64,000 nucleotides of DNA, taken from positions 436,277-500,276 of the forward strand of contig VWZS01008170.1 of assembly GCA_013397075.1 (NCBI GenBank). Direction: 5' to 3'. The translations under genes and the position numbers were made by a program. Positions 13,934-25,900 of this stretch are shown here, piece by piece. The first letter of the stretch is position 1. Each line of letters opens with the position of its first letter. This DNA comes from Rhabdornis inornatus (lineage: Eukaryota > Chordata > Aves > Passeriformes > Rhabdornithidae). Under the pieces are notes generated by a model. That model saw only the letters and a list, made by a program, of their open reading frames with translations. It was not told the origin of the DNA and did no database searches.

Positions 13934-16900
13934 GTACGCAGTCACAATTGTCTGGGGAGTTGTATTTCAGTTATTTCTGAAATATCTCTTTGCCAAGTGC
14001 CTTAAAACCTTTCCTGAGTTGGCGTGAAGGTGAGGGAACTCAGCTGACTTCGTTAGAGGCAGCTCAGTTGTCCTGGTTGTGGGATATGTTAAAAAGATCA
14101 ATTGTTGCAAAACTTCAGACTGTTTAGAGCTCAGCACTTTGTATAATCCCTTTGTTTTGAACGGGTTAACGTGCAAGTGTGAAGCTCTGCTGTACCCACG
14201 AGAGCTCTGAAGTTTGAAGGGGATCCAGAGCTGCATGCTTTCAGAACATTTAAAATTTAAGAGAATGGCTTTGCTTTCTATTCCTTTCCTGCAGTTCTTT
14301 ACATTTTTTCCCTTCACCTGTAAAGAGAAACTGAATGAATCAGCTGTTGTTCCTAATCTCTTTCTGGTACTGATGCCAGCTAAAGGGATCACTGACATAT
14401 TGCAGGCTGCCATATGGAAGTCCCTGTAATTCTGAGTTCAGGACAGGAGACAGAGTCCTTTGGAGCTGTAGTGCTGTAATTTTCTGCTGCTCTGTGCCTC
14501 TTTACTCAAGGTTGTCTCAATGAAAAACAGATTTTTGCAGTAGCTGTAGTAGTAGTAGCTGAATTTCCTCTTTCTCATCTGGCTCCTGATGGGCTTGGTT
14601 TTCTCCTTTGTGTGTATGAGCTGGTGCCTTTGTAGTACAGTGGTTGTCTCATTCACCTCACATCTGGAAGGTCCCTGAATTTAAGCCAGGCAGACACAGA
14701 CATTCCTGTGAACATTGAGGTGTCTCCACTAGAATGAGAGAGCTCTCTGGGGCAAAACTCTCCACAGTAAATATTGGCATTATGGAGATGAGGCATGGCA
14801 CCATCTCTTCTTCTGAAGCACCTCTCTAGGATTTTTATAATCCTGCCTTGTCTTTCTGTCCCCTTGAATCTCAACAGCTTCTGTAGTTTACCTCAGGCAC
14901 TTGTTTTGCTGCTTGCAGTTAGAATGTAGAACAGAAACCGAATTTGGGAGTCCTGCTACCTCTACATTTGTACAATTTTCAACAAATCACCTAAACCACA
15001 GTTCCAGTTTCCATCTAGTGTCTAATAGTATTTTTGTCATTATGGGTATCTGCAAGTCTGCCCTGGTTAAGAGGAAAGGCACTGTTCAGTCTGTCAGTGC
15101 TCCTGTGGAGGGTTGTGTGAAGGACTCAAGATGGCCTATGGTCAAATCCTCTTACAGCTCGTGCTAGTGGAGGAGGTCAAGATCTCTTCTCACAGTCTGT
15201 CTTTGTCCTTATACCAACCCTTGGTGTCCTTTTCAAGCCTTTTGTGTGGCTTGCCCATACTACCTTGCCTCAGTGGTATTCCTGACTGCATTGTCAGGAT
15301 GTAGGAAGTGAGACTGTGATTCTTTGAGTAATTGCCGATTGTAGCTGAAAACATTAGGTTCAGAAAGAGACACTGCAGAGACTTGATGTGTAATTTTAGG
15401 TAAGTACTTCTAATTGTGCATTTAAAGTCTCTGGCTGACCTGTTCCTCACAATGATTTTTTTCTTGTTGTGGGTGTGCCTTCAGTGTATTGCTGTTGCCA
15501 GCTCTCCAGAGCTTCCAGTTTTGTGACTGGATCTGGTGTGGGTCCTCCTATGAGCTTAAGGATGCAGCTGTAGGTGTTCTTGAATTTAAAAGTCATAGAG
15601 GGGTGGAGTGGCACAAAAATGGTTCTGAGCTGTAGCAGCTTCCGGGGCAGAGGTTGCTGAGGTAGATATGTTGTGTGAAAAGTTTTCCCTGGGTTTGTTC
15701 TGAATTTGTTAGTCTACTGGACCACTAGTGTTGTTTCTCAGTGCAAGAACTGAAAGAATGGAAGTTCCTGATTTCCCAGCTCTGTGTGCTCTTACTTTCA
15801 CTTCTTTTTTATCTTGTTTCCATATGTGCTTCTACCCTAAAGTAAATATTCTCAGGTTTTATGGTCTTGTCTCCCTTCATGGCAGTTTTCCCAATTAGTT
15901 TAATTAACTTTTCTGAGCAACTACTTTGTATTGCAGGATTGTGCCTTCCCCACCAAAAAAAAAAAGGTATCTGTAGATGGTTGCAGGTTACAGTAGCTTT
16001 AAGAAGCAAGTGCAAGGACAAATATGATGAGTTCACATTGGGGTGTATTATGCCCCCACCTTGCTTTCTCCTCACCCCCAGTGCGGTTAAAATCACAAAC
16101 TGGGGCTTTCATGAGCTCTATTATCCTTCTGTTGCTCTGAAGGCATTTGAGCAGTCAGCTTATGGTAAACTCTGCTTTCCTGCTTGGGGTCAGCAGAATA
16201 CTTTTGGGTTACAGCACTGCCCACTCATTGGGCAGTGTGATAGCGAAGGGAAAATTGTGCTTAAATTATTTTATAATTTCTGCAATGCCTCAGACTCATA
16301 GACTTTGTTGAAGCAAGCTTCCTTATTTGCAGAAGCTGCATAGCCAAGAGGGTAGAACAGTCTCACATTGCTTGGGAGAGGGGAGGGAAACCAGCAAACT
16401 GTAGTGCCATCCTTAGAAAAATGATTTGGTTCTTGTTCACCTCTTTCAGTATTTGTGCTTCTTTGTGATTTGCAGTTGTAGTTCTTGGGATGGAGGAGAA
16501 GAGGAAGGTTGATTTGGAGTGGGAATTGCAGAGTAAGTGGCTCTATCACCAGCTGGATGGATGAGTGGCCTTGAGCTTCCTTTAAGCCTAACAGGTGTCC
16601 TGAGGCCAGGAAATCTGGGACCATGTCCTTGCTTTGGAGGGGCTGTGCTTAGAGTGAATAAATGCTATGACTTGGCTCATTAAAGGTATTGATCTTGGTG
16701 CTTTTATCTCAATGTACATTTGAGCTGTGTGGGTGGTCAGGAATAAACTGCACACTTTGCATATACTGTATGACATTCTAGGTTAATGCACTGGATTTAT
16801 TTATTGCTGCTGTGGGGTATAGAAACTGCAGGAAGGGCCAGTTTTGTTGAATCATGAGCAAGCCAAGTCAAGGGCATTCAGGTCTTCAGCTGAAGTGCTA

Positions 16901-19900
16901 ATTGCTGTAAAGAATGTAGACAGCAGGAGCAATACTGTGCAGAGATGGGCCTCTTTCTAAGCCAGCTACTGAATTAGGTCATGTTTGTCAGGAATTTATT
17001 TTTATGCTTTATTATCATCTTTTTCCCTATACAGTTTTGAATGCTCCTAGATCTTTCCTAGACTGCCTGTAGGATTCAGATGATGACAGAGAAGTACAAT
17101 GTAGCTTATAAAGATTCTTGCTCAGGGGTGTGACTGGGAGTGGAATGTACGGAGAGGTGGTCAAATACAATGTTGCCTACAAATGATCTTGGACTTCGTG
17201 ACTTATTGCTGAAGTTCCACTTCTTATTTGTCTTACAACCCATGGTAGTTAACAACCATACCAGTGTGGGTTTGCAAACAGTCTGCTTGCTCATGTGTTG
17301 TATTTCACAGCTGCACACCATTCAGAGCTGTGTTTTGCTCTCTTTTCCACTGTGGGATGCTGGTTGCTTTGCTGCTGTTGCCAGTCCTTGAAACAGTGGT
17401 GTAACATCTGCCTCAAAATAACCGTGCCTCCAGCCTTTTTTTCTTGTATAAGTGTTTTCTTGTTTTAAAGAATTACTGATCTAAAAGGCCTTAAATCCTC
17501 CCTCTGTCCTACAAACTCTACTTCATTTTCATGCAATTAAAGCTGAGTTTTCTTCCAGATGGAGACTTTTTTCTCCCTGAGTAGCAGATGACGTGGGTTG
17601 TCAGCTTAGCAGTTACCAGGAATGTTGAACAGCAGAGAGGGAAACATAAGCTATGGGATATTTCACATTGGGCTTTCCCAGCTAGGGGGAAATGCTGTCT
17701 GTTTATTCCCTAAGATGATTCAACAGGAGACAGGCTCAGGAAAGAGCATGGGAGATGTGGTGTTGCTGTTCCTAGAAAGATTCCAAATTCTTCCTAGTCC
17801 AGAGACTGATTGCCCTGGGCCTGACAGGTTTCACACAAGAAGTGAAGGTACTACTCTTCCTGTGGCCAGGGGGGCAGTTAAGGAGGCTGAGGGAACAAAT
17901 TGAACTGAAGTTAAACAGAAATGTCCTTTAGAATTTCATGGAAATAACCCAGGGAACTTGCTGCCAATAACATGGAGATCAAACATTGCATGAGATTAAA
18001 TAAATCAACCTATAGTTGAGAAGGTTAAATTAGATAGGATTTAAAAAAAGGATTATGAGCTCCCCTGGTTTAAAGCATAAGCCCACTGTTAACTGCCCAG
18101 GCTTAGTCAGAAGTCTACCCTCTGGGCAGATAATTGTGTAATTGCTTTTTGTAGGGTTTTTACACCTTCTTTTGAAGGCTTGGACAGGATATTGAACTGC
18201 CTTTGATCTGATGGAGCACTTCCTACAAGTGGATTAACCAGACTGAGGTTGTTGGGAACAAAGCAGCAGATTGCTGTGGAAGTAGTACAGATGTTTCATC
18301 CATGCCTGTCATCTGATGGGAATTGCCACTATAATTCCATTTCCAGGCCTGAGGACCTTCACACTTGCTCCAGGGAAAAGAAGTCCAAGTGTTGGTGCCA
18401 GGGAATCTAATAAATGATATGTGGTTTCTGCATGGTTGTTTGATCTGCTGTTACATGTTCCTTGCATGCTGGGATTGCAGTTTAAGATTTAAACCTATGC
18501 TGGGTATGGCTTGGTTGTATTGTTTATCAAAGCAGCAACAACAGAAGTCTTAATTACTGGACTGGTTTAGGTTTTGGTTTGGTTTTGTTTTGGGTTTTTT
18601 TGTCAAGTTCACTATGAGCATCAGAATTAATGGTGGGTAAAATTCTGAACATTGAATGTCTTCCTTCACTTGGACAGCATGAGCATGAGATGGTGCCTGT
18701 AAAGAACTTCAGAGAGCTTGCAGCTGTCTGTGGGCACTGCACACACATTGACAGCATTGCTGAGCTGTGAGCATTGGGTATTGATCTGAACAACTGTAAG
18801 GGTCAGTGATAGGTTACTTGGGAATGTGGGTAAAGCTGGCTTGCTTGTAGCTGTGAGAGGAGGCAGTCACTCACCCATTTGCTTTTTGGCTGAAGCCGAT
18901 GAAAAATGGCCATGTAGGAATTGCTACACCACAACAGTTCAGAAACACCTGTTTCCTTCAGTACACTTTCACTAATGCTGAGGACTTTGAAAGAGGGAAT
19001 GACCACTGAATGAGGCTGAAGAGTAGCCATTAAAATGGGCAACTGCTGAATGACTTGCCATGGGACTGTTTTGTTCCAATCACTGAAGATTACTTAATGG
19101 ATGAACTGTGTTTATCCCTTCCAGAATAGTTTCTTTTCTGCTGTTCTAGGGCTAATCTGACCCCTCTTTGCTCATGCCAGTTTAGCTTCTGTAGCCACCT
19201 GAGGCAAGGAGTTGAACTGGATGATCCAAGGAATGGGAGTTGAATCAGAATCTCTGATTTTGTGCTTTTTCCCCACCTTCTTAAAAATGTCGTTTGAGTT
19301 AATTTTAGTAGAAGAGCATGTTTGGGTTTGTTTTTTTTATTATGTTGCTGCCTCAAAAGGCAAATGAATTATTGTCAATTTTGCAACCTTTTAGCTCAAC
19401 TGCTAAAATTTCACTTGGAGCAGAATGTGAATCGTTATGGCTGCCTGTGGGACTGGAGCTCTAAATCCTACTTTGAAAGGATGAAGGGCAGCTTTAATGC
19501 CTTATCTCTCAGCTGAAATCTCATGGTATAAGATCTTTGCCAGCCATAGTTGAAGCATTGGTGTTTTCAAGGGGTAATCACATCTGACCTGCTTTGATTT
19601 CTGCCCCAGCCATGCTTTCCCTCCCCACTTCTCCTATGGTTGTTATTCCCTCAAACAGGGTAGCCATGTTGGGTCTCTGGACTCCTCTGAAGCTGCAGGT
19701 AGCCACATGAAAGCACTCTGCTGCTGTGCTATATCTCTCGAGTTCATGTTAACATGTAGGAAGTAAAACTAAATAAAGCACAGTTTTTATCCTGGTATTT
19801 GAGAGGAAGTGCCTCTGAAGCAAGCCTCAGGGGCAGATAAACACAGTAAAAGGTGGTGATGTGAAAAGAAGATACCATTAAGAAACTTGAGCTGGTAGCT

Positions 19901-22900
19901 CAAATACAGCCTTACCTGCTCCTATTAATTCAAACTTCAATTGTGTGTCACTGAGCAAATAAACCCTCATCCAAAATAGCTGATCTCCAGAAGTATGTCT
20001 GACTTAGAGGAGACTAATAGTTGCTTATGATTCTAGATTACACTTTACTGAAGTTTTATTACTGTTTTGCAAGCCTTGAAATGTTTCTTTTATTGCCTGT
20101 AGAAGCACTGAGAAATTTGTCAGAACCCTTAATGGAAGCCATGGAGGCATTTAGAGCTAATCCCAGTCTATTTGCTTTTGGTATTTGACAATACAGATAT
20201 TTTTAATATCTTGCTCAGGGTGAGCATGTAACCATTTCCAAACCATTGCCTGTGTCTAGACACGTTGTTGTCGGGAATTCATTCTCTGTAGCTGAGCAGA
20301 AAGCAGAGCAATTTATGGGAATTGGCAGGAAGGCATTCTCTCATCGCTGAAGCCATGGACTCTGAGGGGTGTTGGGTGGAAGAGCTGCTTATCACCCACT
20401 GCATCTGTGCATGGCTTGGGGGTCTTCATCAAGTGACCCATGGCTGTTGGCAGAGAGGGAATAAAGCAACCTTTCCACCTTAAAACTTGTATAGAGCATC
20501 CCAAATAAATTACTACAGAGGTCTGGAAATCACTGATATTTTTATTAGCAGTCTTCCAATGTAGTCTTGATGCTGGGGAAAATATGAGAAGCACAGTTGT
20601 AACTCTTACCTGGGGATAGCCTTCTTATTAGGGAGGTGGGAAGAGAAAGCCTTAACCTGCTGGGACTTTCTTGTGTTTGGAGGGCAGCAAACTCTCCCAA
20701 AAGCTTTGGGAATAGCATTAAAGCTGAGTTTACTGCACACAAAATGGTTGTTGCTGCATTTTATCCCTTCCTGCTCTAAGTATGCTTTTGAGCAGAGCTG
20801 CCCAGTGATCCTTGAGTGAGATTCCTGCTTTAGCTACAGCCCTTCAGCCCCTGCCTTTGTACTGCTGGAGCAGACTGTGGATGTGTGACAGAATTGGCTT
20901 GGTTTCAGTTATGCCAGGAAGCATTTTAACCACAAAGACCCTGTGATTTGCCACTATCACTTAGAACAATTGTATGGGTTGAGCTTTCAGGATGTTGGTA
21001 CCCTCTTTGGGGGAGAACAGGAACCAAGGCTTTGATGTAGCCAGTGTGAGATTAGCCTAGAAAACTGCTGAAAATGAGATGGGGTGTGTGGGTACGAAGG
21101 AAAGTCTGCCTGGCTGCTGCTCCTTCTGATTAGTAATAATGTAAAAACACTGCAAATCGTGGGTTGTGATGCAATTAATTATTCAGAGCTGTGCTACACT
21201 GTGTGAGAAATGGATTAATCTGCCTGTATTATACATCCACTGGCTGACAGAGGTGTTTAATTGCACAGATCGGGTTTGTGATGATTTATTTTCCCTCTTT
21301 ATGCTTTGGTGCACATGACAGACTTGAGCTGTTTGTTTTTTTAGCTGTGTTTCCCAGCCCAGGGAGCAGACTGTGGTAGTGAATGAGAGAGGAAGTTCTT
21401 GGAAAATAATAATAAAATGGTAACTAAGTGTCACCAAATGCCTGAAAAATTCTGTAGTACAGGGCTGTTTAAATGGCAAACATCTCATCTAGGATCTTAA
21501 GTAAACTTGGTCCAGACTTTATCTCATTATCTCCTGTACTGCAGTAGCATACACAAATATATATTAAATATGCAATGTTTGTATATATTTCTCGTATTAC
21601 TCTTTCAATCTCCCAGGGAGCTGCTTCAAAATATTTTGAGCAGTCTAGCTGAAAAAATATGAAGCCAGCTCCCCTAGATAACTTCTGAAAGTGGTGGATT
21701 TGAAGCAGGTCTGACCGATGGGATGGATCAGTCCCACTTGCTACTTTCTACCCTGGTTTCCTCTGGTGCCACTTGATCTTGTGTAGTATTTTTCAAGTGT
21801 CTGAGAGAGAGAACTACAGAAAACTCCAAAGTTGCTGATTTATTTCCTTTGTGAAAAATGACTTGACACAAGTAAAAGTTTGCAAGGAAGGGAGCTAGAG
21901 CTGTCAGAGTAAGCAAAATATATTGCTTTAGGCTGTATTTATTTTCAGAGTATTTTTTTTAGTCGGAGTATGCTACATGGAGATGAATAGCTTATTCCCC
22001 ACTCTTCAAATATCCTTTCCTGTTTAGAAGGATTCTTCTTTAATCTACTTGTTAAGTTTCCTGGAAAGTTGGTGCCTCTCCTGGGGAAGCAGAAAGAGGA
22101 ACCAATTGCTTTGGATTCCTCAAATGCACCTGCTCACTGAAAAGCAGTGCTAAGTGGATAAATCAACATGAGCCCGTTCCTTTGGAGCTGTGATTGCCAG
22201 CTCAGGCCTTGCCAAAGGGAAGCAGTGGCTTTACTCTGAACTCAGTCACAAGCAGAGCTATGTACAGGAGCAGGAGGAAAATGTGCTGCTCTTGTGGGGT
22301 GTCCATGGGCAGGAGTGAATTCTTCTCAGCTCTTTTTTGTACTTCAGTGCCAGGGAAGTCTTGTGCTTAGAGGGAGTGAAGGATGAGGGGGTGAATGGCC
22401 TTTGCTCTCCTTCTTGTGTCCTGTGAAGGAATGCTGTAGTTGAGAGCAGAAGTTCAGGGTATGAGGGGGTGATTGTGTGGGGTGGGTACAGTTTTTCAGG
22501 TTCAGGGACTTGGCTGAAGCACAAAGGCTCAGCTGGGTGTGGTGCAGGGTTCCAGGCTTGACTCAGTGGATGGCTTTTGTCTATGGACAGCCAAGAAACT
22601 GTGAGTCTTTCTGTCCAAACTGATGATTTGTGCTTGCATAAATAAATCAGTCAATGTTTTCTGTGGTGCTGTTTCCTCCATAACCTGGAAAACCTCCACC
22701 CTGAACCCATAACCAAAACTAAGACTAAGCACAGTCAAAACTCAAAACAATTTAATATGTCAACATATTTCATATTGTCCTCAACTGGTAGTAGCTACTG
22801 ACTTTCTAATCCCAAAGTGATCTCTCTCTTCTTCCAGTGCGACAAAGGATACAGCTGTCCTTTGTGCCTTCAACCTCATTGAGCTAAGCCATCTGCTTTC

Positions 22901-25900
22901 CTGCTGGGAAGAAACATTAGGAATAAGAGGCCTTTTTTCCCTAGAGGCCAATATTTCCCTTTCTCATCCAAACGATAGTCTTCAACAGATTAAGCATCTG
23001 TTGCATAGTATTTAACTGCAAGAAGTCAGCATGAACTTCCTAGATCACAAACCAGAGTGAATTTTTGGGAATATTCTGTTGTAGCTGCATGCAGGTATTT
23101 TGATTGCCACCACTTTCACCCTACCATGGGTTTTCTGGTTAACTTTTTCTTCTTCTAGATAGACAGGAAGAACACCCTAAAATTTTTGGCTCTAGTATGA
23201 TGCAATCTGAGTGTTTAGAGTATTTCTGGATTTTCTGCATTTACCTTCTAGGTATCCTTTTTTCTTTGCACCGTCTTTGTGTCTTGAGGAAGATTACCTC
23301 AGTGCCTGAGGAGTAATAAGCACTGCGTCCAACTGCTAATGTTTTATTTTTCTCTACAGAAAGAAATTCAAGCCATGAGTCAATGCCATCACCCCAACAT
23401 TGTATCTTACTACACATCGTTTGTGGTGAAAGATGAGCTTTGGCTGGTGATGAAGTTACTTAGTGGAGGTGAGTGGTCCAATTTCTTTACCCTAAAGGCA
23501 GCGTAAAAACCTGTCCTCCCTCCTTCCTCTCTCCCTTGTTTGCCTCTTAAGGTTCCTATCTGTGAATGAAGACATTTCATACAATTGTAGAGTTCTTCAG
23601 GTTGGAAAAGACCTCTAGGATCAGAAAGTCCAACCATAAACCCAGCATTGCAAAGTTCCCCACTAAAACCCTGTCCCCAGCTGTCACATCCACATGTCTT
23701 TTGAACGCCTGTGGGGATGGTGATTCCACCATCTCCCCAAACAGCCTGTTGCAGTGCTGAACAACCCTTTCCATGGAGAAATGTTTGCTAATATCCAAAC
23801 CTCCCTTGGTGCAACTCAAGGCAACTTCCTCTTGTCCTACTGCTTGCTCCCTAGGAGCAGAGCTCGACCCCCACCTGGCTGCATCCTCCTGTCAGGGAGT
23901 TTTAGAGAGTGAGAAGGTCCCCCTGAGCCTCTTTTTCTCCAGGCTGAGCCCCTTTCCCAGTTCCCTCAGCCTCTCCTGGGGCTCCAGAGCCTTCCCCAGC
24001 TCTGTTCCCTTCTCTGGGCTCACTCCAGCCCCTCAATGTCTGTATTGTCCTGAGGGGCCCGAAAGTGACTCCAGGGTTTGAGGTGTGGCCTCAGCAGTGC
24101 TGAGTACAGGGGACAATCCCTGCCCTGGTCCTGCTGTCACACTATTGCTGACCCAGGCCAGGTGCTAGTGGCCTTCTTGCCCATCTGGCCACACTCAGGC
24201 TCACATTCAGCCACTGTCACAGCACCCCAAGGTCCCTTCCCACCAGGCATTTTTCCAGCCATTCTGTACGAATAGTAATATTTGATTGCAACTCCTTCAG
24301 CTCAGAAATAGCTTCTCATGTTTTGTCCATCAGTAGTAACACCTAACTGGCTTTTGAAAGTCACTGCCTGGTTAACACAGAGCCAGGGAAACTTCCCTTT
24401 TCTCTCAGATTTATTCTCTCAGACACTGGAGAAACAACTTTTTTTTGAGAGAGTTAGTTTGAAAATTTTATATCAGTAATATTTTATTTGAAGTCATAAT
24501 ATTTTCCAGGATCCCTGTTTAAGTTACAATTGAGACAAGGAATGGAATCAAGTTCTGGATGTTAGCACAAAGAGCTGTTGCTAAATCCTGGGCCTGTCTT
24601 TAGGAAGACTTCATTTTCCTGGCACTGCAGTGAACAGGAATTGAAAACTGGAAAAAAAAAAAAAAACCAAAACAAAAAACCACCCTATTTTTTTGCTTTT
24701 GAAAAAACCCCAACCTGGCTTCTCTGTTCTTGGCTTAATTTTGAGGACTGTAAAATGCCTGGAGATGATGTGGAAAAATCTGGCTAAACCTGTTTGCATT
24801 TTGCACAAGAGCTCAACAATCACCATAAAACATGTCTCTTTGAAGGTGTTCTTTAGAGAATTTTAGCAGTTCTCTTAAGGGAAATTGAATTCCATGCCAA
24901 CCTTAAGTCTATCGTAAAGGGTTTTTAATGTCTCATGTGTCATAAAGCAGTACCTTCTGTTTTCTTAGAGAGACATGTAACAGGTCATTAAAGATGTGAT
25001 GACTGTGTGTGGAAAAGAATCCCCTGCCAGCTTAGAGCAAGCAGTGTTGCTGTGTGTATGAAAAGTGTATCTATGGGAAAGTTTCCACAACATGAGGAAA
25101 TGGCATTTCAGGGGTGTTGGAGAGCAGCAGCAATGGGTTTGGCCTTTTCCAGGAGAGTACACAAGCTCTTTGAAGAAAATGCACAGCTGCCTCTGTCATT
25201 TCACAGCAGTTTCTATCAGAATTGAGTCACAGTGAGGCTCATCTTTGAACCTCCAAGTGTTGTCTCTGTTCTCAATTTTTTGTGGAGGTGGGTTTTTTTT
25301 TGTGTAAAGCTGGGGAAAAGTCAGACCATCATTATCAAGGCACCACAGATGTAAAGACTACACTGGAAAAATTCTGGAAAAATAATTATTGCTTCAGAAC
25401 CAGCCTCTTGCTGGTGTGGATGATGACCTGCTTCTCATTTAATATTCCCATTGGATGGGCTTTTATGTTCTTCAGCCTAATAATTGACCCTTGTGCAGCT
25501 CTGGCATTTAGTGGGGGACTTGCAGGAAAGCAATGCTAGGAAATCTCCCTACTTCTTATTCTGTTGTATATGTTGAAGAGTAGAGTCATATGGTAGAAGA
25601 CAGACCAGTAAGAGTCTAATTCTTCCCTCTCCCCAACATTTCTGTGAGTCAGCGTTAAATTTTCTCTCTTAAAAGGAATCATTTGAAGGCTGGAGGAATT
25701 ACTAAAGTAAATAGACTTTGAGAATGACCTGGAGGATACCTTTTGAGGTATTTTTCAGCTGTTTTCTTTTATATACTTTTTACTTCATACTTTTTTATAA
25801 CTGGGCTTCAGGAAACTCATATTAAATTTCACAGGCAAATTCTACAGCACAGTCTTAAGGATGGGGGAAAAAACTTGTGATTGGAGCTTTCTGACTGAAG

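Larger units (their letters stand above)
13934..23359 (+). other. OXSR1: OXSR1 intron 2
   Basis: A GT-AG phase 0 intron of about 9.4 kb. It holds a tRNA-Val-like relic (14626-14698), a 9-base hairpin (16215-16237), a T/G-rich low-complexity run (18565-18603), a candidate conserved block rich in homeodomain-type motifs (21115-21300) and an AT-rich stretch near 21550-21600. No coding exon is supported in it on either strand. Confidence 0.88.

Noticed and set aside
13967..14413. 148-codon ATG-started frame antisense to the start of intron 2
   Set aside because: No recognisable domain, no splice context or promoter, and its length is within chance for this much DNA.
14965..15030. MIR-like stretch downstream of the tRNA-Val relic
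   Set aside because: Only aaatcacctaaaccacagtt and gtttccatctagtgtctaat fit loosely. Too weak to list, and spacing to the tRNA relic is wrong for one MIR.
15861..16301. 146-codon ATG-started + strand frame in intron 2
   Set aside because: No recognisable domain. It is of similar length to other chance frames here and reads through an A11 run and a hairpin.
19186..19250. Short CR1-like words (gaggcaaggagttgaactgg, atgatccaaggaatggg)
   Set aside because: Fewer than 50 bases resemble the CR1 end and the flanks do not continue it.
21550..21600. AT-rich stretch with aaatatata and tatatattt arms
   Set aside because: Low-complexity AT pairing of 9 bases. Not distinguishable from chance.
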